A DNA stretch of 25,595 nt from a virus, in IMG/VR virus record IMGVR_UViG_3300031951_001098, positions 1-25,595 of that record, one strand, 5' to 3'. Below are positions 14,377-22,073 of this stretch, piece after piece. Below the pieces are notes generated by a model. That model did no database searches and was not told the origin of the DNA. It was given only the letters and a program-made list of their open reading frames with translations. Made by a program: the position numbers and the translations under genes. The number at the start of each line of letters is the position of its first letter. The first letter of the stretch is position 1.

Positions 14377-16695
14377 AATACATCAGCATCTGTTCTGGCA
14401 TCGAAGCAGCATCGACTGCATGGCACGGCCTCGGCTGGACGCCGCTGGCGTTCAGCGAGATCGAGCCGTTTCCGTCGGCCGTGCTGGCCCATCGCTACCC
14501 CGATGTGCCGAACCTCGGGGATATGAGCAAGTACCGCGAGTGGCCGGAGGAACTGCTGGCCGAGTGAGACCTCCTTGTTGGCGGCACGCCATGCCAGGCG
14601 TTTAGCGTGGCGGGCCTACGGAAGAGCCTTGATGACGAGCGCGGCAATCTCTCGCTCATCTACGTCCACCTGTTCCATCACATCAACGAGATTCGGAGGA
14701 AGCATGGACGCTCGCCAGCAATTGCTCTTTGGGAAAACGTCCCCGGAGTGCTCTCCACCAAGGACAACGCCTTTGGCTGCTTCATCAGCGGACTTCTTGG
14801 GGTCGATGACACCATTGAAACTCAAGACGGGAAGTGGCCTAAAGCAGGCTTTCTCGGTAGCGAAACCGTCCGAGTGGGTTATCGAGTCCTCGATGCCCAA
14901 TACTTTGCCGTGGCTCAAAGGCGTCGGCGGGTCTTTCTCGTTGCCGTGCCTTGTGAGCTTGTCGCAAGTCTTGGAGAGCGGGCCTGTCCATCAGAGATAC
15001 TTTCTCTCCGAGAAAGCGTGCTCGGGAATCCTCCGTCGCGCGGAGAAGCGTGGAAAGCAGTTGCCGGAAACGCTGCGGCAGGCGCTTCAGTCGGTGGTGG
15101 ACGCGGCGAACCCTTCCACCTTGACCGAGCCATGTTCAACCAAGGAGTGAACGCTCAGTACGAGCCGCAGATTACCAATGACGGCGTGGAGGCTAGCATG
15201 GCCTCGAGAGGGCCGGCGGCGGTCGGGGTGCCTGACGTTTGCGGCACTCTCTCTGACGGTGCTCACATGGGGGGGGGGCTTAACGGACAGGACGCATACA
15301 GCGGTCGCATACTTGCCGTCGGTGGCAAATACGCTGACCCGTCGAATGCACAAGGGCATCAACACGACGGTGGACGAAGGACAAACTCCGATCGTTACCA
15401 CAGGGGGTGTCTTTAGCGAGTCCTCCGCGTTTGGCAGCGGCAGAGATTCGCAGGATACGTTTGTCGTTGAGTCGAAGGCCGTGGCGTTCCAATCCACGCT
15501 CGGCACTCGAGGCGGCGACATCTACGAAGACGGCACTGCCCCGACAGTCCGCGTCGGGTCTGGCCTCGGCATTCCGTCGCCGCCAGCCGTGGCGTTCGGG
15601 CCATCTCACTTCACCAGAGGCAAAGACGGCAGGCCAGACGAGATTACCCCGCCTCTCTCTGCCGATGCAGACAAAGGTGATCAGGACACAGTTGTTTTAA
15701 GAGGGGCCATCGGCTTCAACTGGCAAAACGGCGGCGGCTACGGCAACGCGAATGATGGCCTTGGCATCACCGAAGAAGGCACTGGGCCGCTGTCGCGATC
15801 CCAGGTGCCTGCGTGCGTCACAGGCACGAGGACGCACGCCCTGACGACTCGAGCAGCGGCAGTCGAAGAGGACTCCGGCTCCGACGCCACGGAGGAACTC
15901 AGCCCGACGATGCGGGCGATGCAGCACGTTGACGGCAATGCGAATGCGGGTGGTCAGATTGCCGTGGCGTATGGCGTCGATACCTACAACCAGACCGTCT
16001 CCGACGTCTCCATCCCCCTGCGAGCCGGCAACGCGAAGGACTCCCTGCGCCCCGCGATGGTGCCGTTCACGAAAGCCAAGCGCGCCCAGAGCGTCAACGA
16101 CGACGAGTCGTGGGTTCCTGGCGAAGTCGCGCCGACGCAGAATCAGTTCGACGTCGGCGACACGAGGGCTACGACGGTGGTGGCGTTCACCCAGAACAGC
16201 CGCGACGAGGTTCGTCAGATCGACGGCGACGGCCAGATCGCGGGGGCGCTGTCTGCGGAGGGCGGGATGCATCAGACGAATTATCTGGCGTTCGCGCCTC
16301 TCCAGGGCGGCCGTTCGATGCCAGTGACGCCTGAGTCGCCGACTTTGGAGGCAGGAACTGGGAATAAGGCTCCAGCCGTGCTGTCTGACGCCCCAGTCCA
16401 AGTCCAGTGGGCATCTGGCGGAGGGAGGGTCAAGAAACCGACAATGCAGGCTCTTCGCACCAGCGCGGAGCACAGCTACCAGTTCATCCGCCACGCCATG
16501 CAAGTTCGCCGACTGACGCCGACGGAATGCTGCCGATTGCAGGGCTTCCCCGACGAGCACTGCGACATCACCTTCCGAAAGAAGCCAGCCGCCGACGGTC
16601 CGAAGTACCGCGCCCTCGGCAACTCCATGGCAGTCCCGTGCATGGCGTGGCTCGGCTACCGTATCCACATGGCTACACACCGAGACACCGAATGA
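14373..16695 (+). pseudogene. cytosine-C5 DNA methyltransferase (Dcm-like), interrupted by TGA and a frameshift
   Basis: Together the frames encode a C5-cytosine methyltransferase of about 770 residues. Motif I is ICSGIEAASTAWHGLGW, motif IV is GGTPCQAFSVAG with the catalytic Cys, motif VI is ENVPG and motif VIII is QRRRRVFLVA. Near the end are motif IX (RRLTPTECCRLQGFPD) and motif X (YRALGNSMAVP). Two lesions separate them. An in-frame TGA at 14565-14567 sits ten codons before the catalytic Cys. A +1 frame change occurs at about 15310-15325, after ...YSGRILAV and before ANTLTRRMHKG. No start codon lies between the TGA and the PCQ motif, so the catalytic region cannot start afresh. The rest of all frames is well preserved, so the damage is recent, a sequencing error, or recoding. 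The long segment before motif IX carries repeated VAF...-type units. Confidence 0.85.
15269..15278 (+). repeat. run of ten G inside the methyltransferase gene
   Basis: Ten consecutive G bases lie upstream of the point where the methyltransferase must change frame. Loss of one G would move translation into the downstream frame that carries motifs IX and X. Such tracts are prone to slippage in replication and in sequencing. Confidence 0.9.
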
Positions 16696-17213
16696 AGCCG
16701 CACGCCGCAGCGCAATACGTCTACGTCCTCCACGCCGGCGGCTTCATAAAGGTGGGTCGCACTGGAGATGTGTTGGCAAGGATCAAGCAACTTCAGTGCG
16801 GATGCCCGTCAAAGATCGAACCAGTCGTTGTGTTCGGGAAGGTGCCTGCCCGGGTGGCAGGGGACGTCGAGAAGCACATTCACTTTCGCCTGCGTGGGGT
16901 GCGGAGCCACGGCGAGTGGTTTTCATGCACTCCAGAGCAAGCGGTATCACTCCTGGCTGCTGTATGCGTCTCGTTCATTGGAGTCAACTTCTTCTGGCAT
17001 GGAGACAAATACCACGAACTGGTTTGTCGCTGCCTCCACCGGGAGCGGACGGCTCGCGGTTGGCTTGATAAATCGCTGCAAGAATCAGCAGCATCGGAGA
17101 TTGAGGAGTTGCTCTCGCCGTTTCCGGCCGTCGATGAAGAGATTGCTCGGGTTGTAAGAAATCTTCCACCCATTCCGCAGATTTATGAAATGTGCAGTCC
17201 TCCCCCCCGCTGA
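16692..17213 (+). CDS. GIY-YIG-like / T5orf172-domain protein
   Basis: This is a 173-residue protein starting at an ATG that overlaps the methyltransferase stop by 4 bases. Residues 8-80 carry YVYVLHAGGFIKVGRTGDV, then LARIKQLQ, an internal Glu with following His residues (EKHIHFRLRG), and GEWF. This is the pattern of the T5orf172/MUG113 branch of the GIY-YIG nuclease fold, whose members are found in phages and often lack the full nuclease set. The C-terminal half (FIGVNFFWHGDKYHELV..., then a helical acidic tail) is unassigned. Being coupled to two methyltransferase genes, it could be a nuclease linked to the modification system. That would be a restriction-modification-like pairing, but this is inference. 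Confidence 0.7.
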   Translation: MKPHAAAQYVYVLHAGGFIKVGRTGDVLARIKQLQCGCPSKIEPVVVFGKVPARVAGDVEKHIHFRLRGVRSHGEWFSCTPEQAVSLLAAVCVSFIGVNFFWHGDKYHELVCRCLHRERTARGWLDKSLQESAASEIEELLSPFPAVDEEIARVVRNLPPIPQIYEMCSPPPR

Positions 17214-17286
17214 CCTCGTCGCCGGCTTTCGCCCGACTCTGTTCGCGAAGCAGGACGTCGTCGAGACGAAGTGGAGCCGCGTATGA
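17185..17286 (+). CDS. possible 33-residue overlapping small protein
   Basis: A short frame runs from ATG 17185, within the end of the previous gene, to a TGA at 17284-17286 that overlaps the next ATG. It bridges an otherwise gene-free 70 bp. The sequence (MKCAVLPPADLVAGFRPTLF...) has reasonable composition, but no Shine-Dalgarno site is visible. The overlap at both ends, like other junctions here, is the main support. It could be chance. Confidence 0.3.
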   Translation: MKCAVLPPADLVAGFRPTLFAKQDVVETKWSRV

Positions 17287-17495
17287 CCGACGACGACAAG
17301 ATCGCGATGCTCGCCTCTCTCGTGCGACTGCAAGGCACCCTGCGGGATGTGCGGGAGATTTTCCTCGAGTCGGCAGCCCTGTGCCGGGCGGTCGGCGCCC
17401 CCGGCGTCGCCCTCTCGGCTTTGCTGGTCGGCGAGTCGATCGGAGCGTACTCAAAGGAGCTGTGCCGGTTCGTCGAAACTGGGCTTGACACCTAG
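17283..17495 (+). CDS. small helical protein of unknown function
   Basis: This is a 70-residue, mainly helical protein (DKIAMLASLVRLQGTLRDV..., then GVALSALLVGESIGAYSKEL). ATG 17283 is chosen because GGAG lies about 7 bases upstream; an in-frame GTG at 17271 would add four residues. No membrane segment is long enough to be sure, and no motif is recognised. The gene is in the same direction as the flanking genes and is followed by a 59-bp gap that contains a T-arm-like sequence with no matching tRNA body. Confidence 0.55.
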   Translation: MTDDDKIAMLASLVRLQGTLRDVREIFLESAALCRAVGAPGVALSALLVGESIGAYSKELCRFVETGLDT

Positions 17496-17554
17496 CCTAC
17501 AAGTCGCCACATTACGTCACCGTGGTTCGATTCCCTGCTACGGAGTACGCATAA

Positions 17555-17836
17555 ATGCGAAGCCTGTTCCTGCTCATCGCCCTGTCGTTCTGCGGCGTGG
17601 CGAGCGCCCAGACGGTGATCGTCGTCCCTGCCCAGGTCGAGGCCGAGGAGATGGCCCGCACCGGCGTCTTCGGCCACCGCGGCCGGCAGGGCCGCTGCCG
17701 CGAAGGCATCGGTTTCTCGACGGTGTCGGCCGACGACGCCGTCCGTCGGTGCTGCTTCTTCCACACGCTCAAGCCGCGTGAGATCGGCGTCGCCAAGGGG
17801 CGTCGTGGGTTCTACGCCGTGATCCGCTACTGGTGA
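17555..17836 (+). CDS. small secreted protein with Sec signal peptide and a CC pair
   Basis: This is a 93-residue protein. The first 19 residues (MRSLFLLIALSFCGVASAQ) form a clear signal peptide with an A-x-A site, so the mature form of about 74 residues is exported. The mature part contains TGVFGHRGRQGRCREGIGF, then STVSADDAVRRCCFF, and ends with GRRGFYAVIRYW. The Gly/Arg-rich loop and the Cys residues (one plus a CC pair) suggest a compact, perhaps disulfide-bonded domain. I recall similar small exported proteins from planctomycete and phage genomes but know no function. CGGAG lies 9 bases before the ATG. Confidence 0.7.
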   Translation: MRSLFLLIALSFCGVASAQTVIVVPAQVEAEEMARTGVFGHRGRQGRCREGIGFSTVSADDAVRRCCFFHTLKPREIGVAKGRRGFYAVIRYW

Positions 17837-17845
17837 GGTGTAGGC

Positions 17846-18079
17846 GTGCGAAAAAAAGACCTCGAAGACATCGCCTCGTTCGTGTCCGCATTGCTCGCCG
17901 CGATGCTCTACGGGGTTCTTTTTCTGGCCGCCGTCGTCAGCGTCACGGTCATATCGTGGCGGATGGTGGTGCCGGAGGTCTTCGGCCTGCCAGAGCTGTC
18001 ACTGAAAAACGCCGCTGGCCTCGTCGGCCTCGGCTTGGTTGTGAGGTACTTGGTGTTTTCTCGAAGGAGTGAGAGATGA
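17846..18079 (+). CDS. small two-helix membrane protein
   Basis: This is a 77-residue protein starting at GTG 17846 with GAGGTG upstream. A charged N terminus (RKKDLEDI) is followed by a strong transmembrane helix (LLAAMLYGVLFLAAVVSVTV), a loop with Pro and Glu, a second hydrophobic segment (LKNAAGLVGLGLVVRYLVF) and a basic end (SRRSER). Size and topology fit a holin-like or other phage membrane protein. The neighbouring gene encodes a secreted protein, but no endolysin is recognised beside it. The stop overlaps the HTH gene by 4 bases (ATGA). Confidence 0.6.
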   Translation: MRKKDLEDIASFVSALLAAMLYGVLFLAAVVSVTVISWRMVVPEVFGLPELSLKNAAGLVGLGLVVRYLVFSRRSER

Positions 18080-18423
18080 CAAAACTGAACGTGAACACGC
18101 TGGAACTGTTCCGCCTCTGGAACAGCGAGTTACGCAACGACGAGTTGTGCGTGAAACTCGGCGTCCCGGTCGGGACGCTCTGGATGCTGCGGAAGCGGTT
18201 CAAGCTGCCCAAGAGGCGCGAAGGCTCGAGGGTTCCGACGCGGCCTGAGACAGCCGCGCCAAGCCCCGACGAGATCGCAGAGATGACCGCGCAGATTCGC
18301 GCCGCCTGGCCGGCTGGCGAAGCGGAGCGACGCTGGGTCGGCCCCGGGCGGCACGAGTGGACGCCGCCGGCCTTTGCGTTCGACGGTCGCTGCTGTGCGT
18401 TTACGGAAGCCTACCAGTCGTGA
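18076..18423 (+). CDS. helix-turn-helix DNA-binding protein
   Basis: This is a 115-residue protein. The N-terminal 50 residues (NTLELFRLWNSELRNDELCVKLGVPVGTLWMLRKRFKLPKR) have the pattern of an HTH domain with a recognition helix ending in a basic patch, similar to domains of GcrA-like or transposase-type HTH proteins. The rest is Pro-rich, with a C-terminal tail containing FDGRCCAFTEAYQS. It probably binds DNA as a regulator of this small-gene group. Translation is coupled to the upstream membrane-protein gene. Confidence 0.65.
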   Translation: MTKLNVNTLELFRLWNSELRNDELCVKLGVPVGTLWMLRKRFKLPKRREGSRVPTRPETAAPSPDEIAEMTAQIRAAWPAGEAERRWVGPGRHEWTPPAFAFDGRCCAFTEAYQS

Positions 18424-18429
18424 CAACAC

Positions 18430-18723
18430 ATGAAGCACCAGCCGCTGGAGAAGGTGATCGTCGCGAAGGTTCTCGCTGCCGCAAGGCAGCGGGGCTGGTG
18501 GGCGATGAAGACGCACGGCAGTGCGTTCAGCCTTGCCGGGCTGCCGGACGTTCTTGTGATCAAGGACGGCCGCGCGGCGTGGATGGAGGCGAAGCGGCCG
18601 GGAGAGACGCCGACCAGGATTCAGGAGCACCGCATGCGGGAGCTGTCAGCGGCGGGCTGCCCGGTGACGGTGGTGACGAGCGCGGGGGACGCCATCGAAT
18701 TTTTAGAGGCGATCGAGCGATGA
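18430..18723 (+). CDS. VRR-NUC domain nuclease
   Basis: This is a 97-residue protein that is a single VRR-NUC domain. It has an N-terminal Glu in the first helix (QPLEKVIVAKVLAAAR), GLPDVLVIKDGRAAWMEAK carrying the conserved PD...E-x-K active site, then IQEHRMRELSAAG and a final strand (VTVVTSAGDAIEFL). Phage VRR-NUC proteins of this size are stand-alone endonucleases, including Holliday-junction or flap resolvases. Its stop overlaps the start of the aminotransferase gene (ATGA), linking DNA processing and the sugar-type genes in one transcript. Confidence 0.88.
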   Translation: MKHQPLEKVIVAKVLAAARQRGWWAMKTHGSAFSLAGLPDVLVIKDGRAAWMEAKRPGETPTRIQEHRMRELSAAGCPVTVVTSAGDAIEFLEAIER

Positions 18724-19817
18724 TCTACTGCGGACAGCCAGACATCGGAGTGGCAGAGGAAACGGCCGTCCTTGACGTCCTGCGCGGCGGTCAACTGACG
18801 CGCGGCCCGGTTGTTCTGGAGTTCGAGGGACGCCTCGCTGAGAGCCAAGGCGGCTGGATTCACGCCGTGTCAAGCGGCACGGCGGCGCTGCACATGGCGA
18901 TGCTGGCGGCCGGCGTCGGCCCCGGCGACGAGGTGATCGTCCCGGCGACGACGTTCGTGGCGACGGTGAACGCGGTCCTGTACTGCGGCGCCACGCCGGT
19001 GGTGGTGGACGTCGATCCGCAGACATGGACGATCGACTATGGGCTGGCCGTGGATGCGGTGACAGAGCGAACGAAGGCGATCGTGCCGGTGCATCTGTAC
19101 GGTGTGCCGGCATTGTCGTTTCGGTCGTTCCAGCGCGAACACTTCCGCCGCACGGGCCGTCGGATCGTCGTGATCGGCGACTGCGCCGAGAGCCTCGGGT
19201 GCCTTCGCAGCGGCGTGCCTCCGTTCAGTGACATCAACTGCTACTCGTTCTACGGGAGCAAGACGATCACCACGGGAGAGGGCGGCGCGGTCGGGTGCGT
19301 CGACAGGTTATTCATCGAGCGAATCGAGCACCTCGCCGGGCAGGCGATGACGAAGGACCGCTACATTCACGATGCCGTCGGGTTCAACTACCGGATGACA
19401 GAGATGCAGGCGGCCATCGGCATCGCCCAGCTCGCCCGCCTGCCTGAGTTCCTCGCGAAGCGCCGCCAAGTCTTCGAGTGGTACAACGCGCGCCTGCCAG
19501 AAACCTTCCGCCGTCAGGTCGTGGGCAAGGACGACACGCACGGGTGCTGGGCGTTCGCGGTGGTCAAGAAGTTCGTCGGCGCGATGGACGCCAGGCGTAT
19601 CGAGCAACTGATGATGCAGGACGGCATTGAGACGCGGCCGATTTTTCCTGCGGTCTGCCATATGCCGCATGTGCGCGGCGTCTGTAAGACCAGCCGCACT
19701 GTCGTCGCTGACGCCCTGCACCGCCACGGCCTCGTCCTTCCGACGCACACCGGCCTGACCGAAAACGATGTGGAGAAAGTATGCGAAAGCCTAAAAAGAG
19801 CCGCGTCCTGTTCGTAG
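18720..19817 (+). CDS. DegT/DnrJ/EryC1-family PLP aminotransferase
   Basis: This is a 365-residue protein. The sequence runs HAVSSGTAALHMAMLAAGVG with PGDEVIVPATTFVATVNAV, the Asp in VIGDCAESLG, and the PLP lysine Lys181 in SFYGSKTITTGEGG. The later VGFNYRMTEMQAAIGIAQL is the substrate and dimer segment. This family transfers an amino group to keto-sugars bound to nucleotides, or makes related amino compounds. The length is normal. With the ATP-grasp, TylF-like and HAD genes overlapping downstream, it probably makes an amino sugar or decoration for a glycan or other small molecule. Start at ATG 18720, coupled to the VRR-NUC gene. Confidence 0.92.
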   Translation: MIYCGQPDIGVAEETAVLDVLRGGQLTRGPVVLEFEGRLAESQGGWIHAVSSGTAALHMAMLAAGVGPGDEVIVPATTFVATVNAVLYCGATPVVVDVDPQTWTIDYGLAVDAVTERTKAIVPVHLYGVPALSFRSFQREHFRRTGRRIVVIGDCAESLGCLRSGVPPFSDINCYSFYGSKTITTGEGGAVGCVDRLFIERIEHLAGQAMTKDRYIHDAVGFNYRMTEMQAAIGIAQLARLPEFLAKRRQVFEWYNARLPETFRRQVVGKDDTHGCWAFAVVKKFVGAMDARRIEQLMMQDGIETRPIFPAVCHMPHVRGVCKTSRTVVADALHRHGLVLPTHTGLTENDVEKVCESLKRAASCS

Positions 19818-20653
19818 GCGGTGGTCGTCGGGTGTCGCTGGCGAAGGCATTCATCGCCTGCGGCGCCGACGTCTACGGCTACGAGTCGTGCGTGGACGCT
19901 CCGCTGGCCGAGGTGGCGAAGGAGGTCGTGGCGGGCCTGGACTTCGACGCCTCCGACTGCGCCGCCGACATCGATGAGTTCGCCGCACGGCGGAAGATCA
20001 CGCACATCGTGCCGCTCACGGACGAGGCGACGGTGGTCTGCGGGTCGCTGCCGCAGTGCATCGGCTCGGGGGAGGCCGTGGCGATGCTGTGCCACGACAA
20101 GCTCCACTTCGCAAACTGGATGCGCGAGAACCACCCCGACGTCTACCCGTCGCCGAAGTTCGCCCGCTATCCGAAGTTTGCGAAGCCGCGTTTCGGCCAC
20201 GGCGCTCGAGGCGTGAGGATTCTGAGCCGGCCGGAGACGATCGAAATGTCGGCGTCGTGGGTGATTCAGGACTACATGGAAGGCGACGAGGTGTCGGTCG
20301 ATCTGTTCATGGACCACGCGAGCCAGTGCGTGGGGGCCGTCGCCCGCAGCCGCGACCGCGTCGAGGGCGGCGAGGTCATCGAGTCGACGGTCCTCGAGCA
20401 CGCCGTCGGCGTCGTGTACCAGTTGCCGGCCGCGGCGGTGTGTTCGGACCTCGGGATCGTCGGCCCGGCGAACGTGCAGTTCAAGGGCGGCCGGATCATC
20501 GAGATCAACCCGCGTTTCGGCGGCGGCGCGGTGCTGTCGATCGCGGCTGGGTTGCCGATGGTTTCGCTGGCTCTCGGCCACGCGGTGGACGGCCCGCCGT
20601 GGGCCATCAGGCCGCTGACGATGCGGCGGTATCACATGGAGAGCTTCCGATGA
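19781..20653 (+). CDS. ATP-grasp ligase-like protein
   Basis: This 290-residue protein overlaps the aminotransferase gene by 37 bp. The first half is a Rossmann-like PreATP-grasp region (SRVLFVGGGRRVSLAKAF). The ATP-grasp core follows, with WVIQDYMEGDEVSVDLF and the metal-binding IIEINPRFGGG near residue 245. It matches the CarB/PylC-like group that activates a carboxylate with ATP and joins it to an amine or similar group. The neighbour supplies an amine by transamination, so ligation of an acid onto an amino sugar is a plausible joint reaction. The substrate is not visible. A lysine-rich loop normally found between the two halves looks short (ARYPKFAKPRFGHGARG). Confidence 0.85.
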   Translation: MRKPKKSRVLFVGGGRRVSLAKAFIACGADVYGYESCVDAPLAEVAKEVVAGLDFDASDCAADIDEFAARRKITHIVPLTDEATVVCGSLPQCIGSGEAVAMLCHDKLHFANWMRENHPDVYPSPKFARYPKFAKPRFGHGARGVRILSRPETIEMSASWVIQDYMEGDEVSVDLFMDHASQCVGAVARSRDRVEGGEVIESTVLEHAVGVVYQLPAAAVCSDLGIVGPANVQFKGGRIIEINPRFGGGAVLSIAAGLPMVSLALGHAVDGPPWAIRPLTMRRYHMESFR

Positions 20654-21198
20654 GCGACTCGGTCGTCGTGCCGCACAAACTCGCCCGCCTACGCGAGCTG
20701 CTGCTTTCGACGTCTCACCTGGACGGTGACATCGTCGAGGTCGGCGTCTACAGGGGCGGCAGCGCCAGGGTGCTCGTGGACAACGCCGGAACGTCGAAGG
20801 TGTACCTGTTCGACACGTTCACGGGCATCCCGCACCACAACCCGACCCTGGATGGCCGCTGGGGCGTCGGCTCGTTCGGCGACACGAGCGAGATTGCTGT
20901 CATGGATATGTTCGTCGGTGACTCGCGAGTGAGCGTCTACCCGGGCGTGTTCCCCGACGAGACTGGCGGGGTCATAGACTTCCGGCGGCTCCGGTTCGTC
21001 CACCTGGACGTTGACAACTACGACTCCTACACGGCCTGCCTGGAGTTCGTCTACGGCCTGGTCGTCCCCGGTGGCGTCATCGTATTCGACGACTACGGCG
21101 AAGACTGCTGCCCGGGTGCGAAGACTGCGGTGGACGAGTTCTTCATCGGCCGGGCGGATGTTGTCATTGACGGCACAGCGTATGTGGTGAAGCCATGA
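20650..21198 (+). CDS. TylF/macrocin-type O-methyltransferase-like protein
   Basis: This is a 182-residue SAM-dependent methyltransferase. The SAM-binding motif is GDIVEVGVYRGGSARVL. YLFDTFTGIP, the acidic metal-binding stretch RFVHLDVDNYDSY, and VPGGVIVFDDYG are typical of the TylF/MycF group, which methylates sugar hydroxyls in macrolides and surface polysaccharides. It is shorter than the founding members (about 250 residues), as is common in the surface-glycan relatives. It starts in an ATGA overlap with the ATP-grasp gene and ends overlapping the HAD gene, so it is part of the same operon. Confidence 0.85.
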   Translation: MSDSVVVPHKLARLRELLLSTSHLDGDIVEVGVYRGGSARVLVDNAGTSKVYLFDTFTGIPHHNPTLDGRWGVGSFGDTSEIAVMDMFVGDSRVSVYPGVFPDETGGVIDFRRLRFVHLDVDNYDSYTACLEFVYGLVVPGGVIVFDDYGEDCCPGAKTAVDEFFIGRADVVIDGTAYVVKP

Positions 21199-22073
21199 AG
21201 ACTGTGGTCGTCGACATGGACGGCGTGATCTGCGAGGAGCGGCCGACGTTCGAGCGGTCGCTGGCGAAGCCGCTGCGTGACGCCCGCGATAGGCTCGCTG
21301 CCATGCGCGATGATGGTCACCGGATCATCATCCACACCGCCAGGTCGTGGTCAGAACTTGCCATGACCGAGGAGTGGCTCTACGAGCATGGCATCGTCTA
21401 CGACCAGTTGGTCATGGGGAAGCCTGTGGCCGACGTCGTGGTGGACGACCGGGCTGTCACGAGCCTTGAGGAGGCGGAAGGTGTTACGGCTGGCGACACA
21501 TCGAAGAAACCCGTTGCAGAATCGCCAAAACAGTTACGCGAGCCAGTGGCATGGCGGGTGTACGCCACCGACGGCAGCGAGGTGGTCTACTCGTTGTACG
21601 AGCAGGCCCGAGCCGCCGCCGCCGACCTGAACTGGAGCGTGGAGCCGCTATACCGCAGCGGCGAAAATACACCCGACCCGCACGCTACACCGGGCGAGGG
21701 TATATCGCATTGCGAGGGTACCTCGCAACCTGTGGCGTGGGCGGTGCTGCTGGAGGACGGCCAGCGAATCTACGATGTATATGCCATCGAAGAGGACGCC
21801 AAGGCGATTGACGAGGCGGTAACTGGGAATCACGGTGTCGTCCCGCTCTACCGCCAGCCGCCGACCTGCCCCTACGTCGTCGGCAGGACGACGCTGCATT
21901 GCTCGCTGACGCCGTTCACGCTTACCGACGCGGAGCGGCAGTACATCACCTGTCAGGCAAACCGGGCGTGGCACAATGCGTCGGAGGCCGATGCTCGCGG
22001 AGATGCTGACTGGGCTAAGTGGCACCGGGACGAGGAACGCACGCTGCGGAGTCTGCTGGAGCGGACGAAGTGA
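21195..22073 (+). CDS. HAD-like phosphatase fused to two QPVAW-VPLYR modules and a helical tail
   Basis: This is a 292-residue protein. Residues 1-95 form a small HAD-like domain, with nucleophile motif DMDGV (Asp7 and Asp9), IIIHTARS, GKPVADVVVDDRAV and a YD-Q linker. This resembles the compact HAD proteins near sugar loci. After a linker come two repeats of the same design: EPVAWRVYATDG...VEPLYRS (about 118-155) and QPVAWAVLLEDG...VVPLYRQPP (about 176-222). The C-terminal helical part starts at LTDAERQYI and ends SLLERTK. The repeats and tail match the passenger proteins of the cassette array that starts just downstream, so this gene links the two regions. The HAD part may act on a sugar phosphate; the modules have no known function. 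Confidence 0.8.
   Translation: MKTVVVDMDGVICEERPTFERSLAKPLRDARDRLAAMRDDGHRIIIHTARSWSELAMTEEWLYEHGIVYDQLVMGKPVADVVVDDRAVTSLEEAEGVTAGDTSKKPVAESPKQLREPVAWRVYATDGSEVVYSLYEQARAAAADLNWSVEPLYRSGENTPDPHATPGEGISHCEGTSQPVAWAVLLEDGQRIYDVYAIEEDAKAIDEAVTGNHGVVPLYRQPPTCPYVVGRTTLHCSLTPFTLTDAERQYITCQANRAWHNASEADARGDADWAKWHRDEERTLRSLLERTK

Noticed and set aside
14575-15150. Separate gene in another frame within the C5 methyltransferase
   Set aside because: The methyltransferase frame carries motifs IV, VI and VIII over the same bases, and the alternative frame shows no recognisable domain.
17524-17540. T-arm-like sequence GGTTCGATTCCC after the gene at 17283-17495
   Set aside because: No matching acceptor 5' half (TCCGTAG) or anticodon arm is found upstream, and one T-stem pair fails, so it is at best a tRNA fragment or chance.
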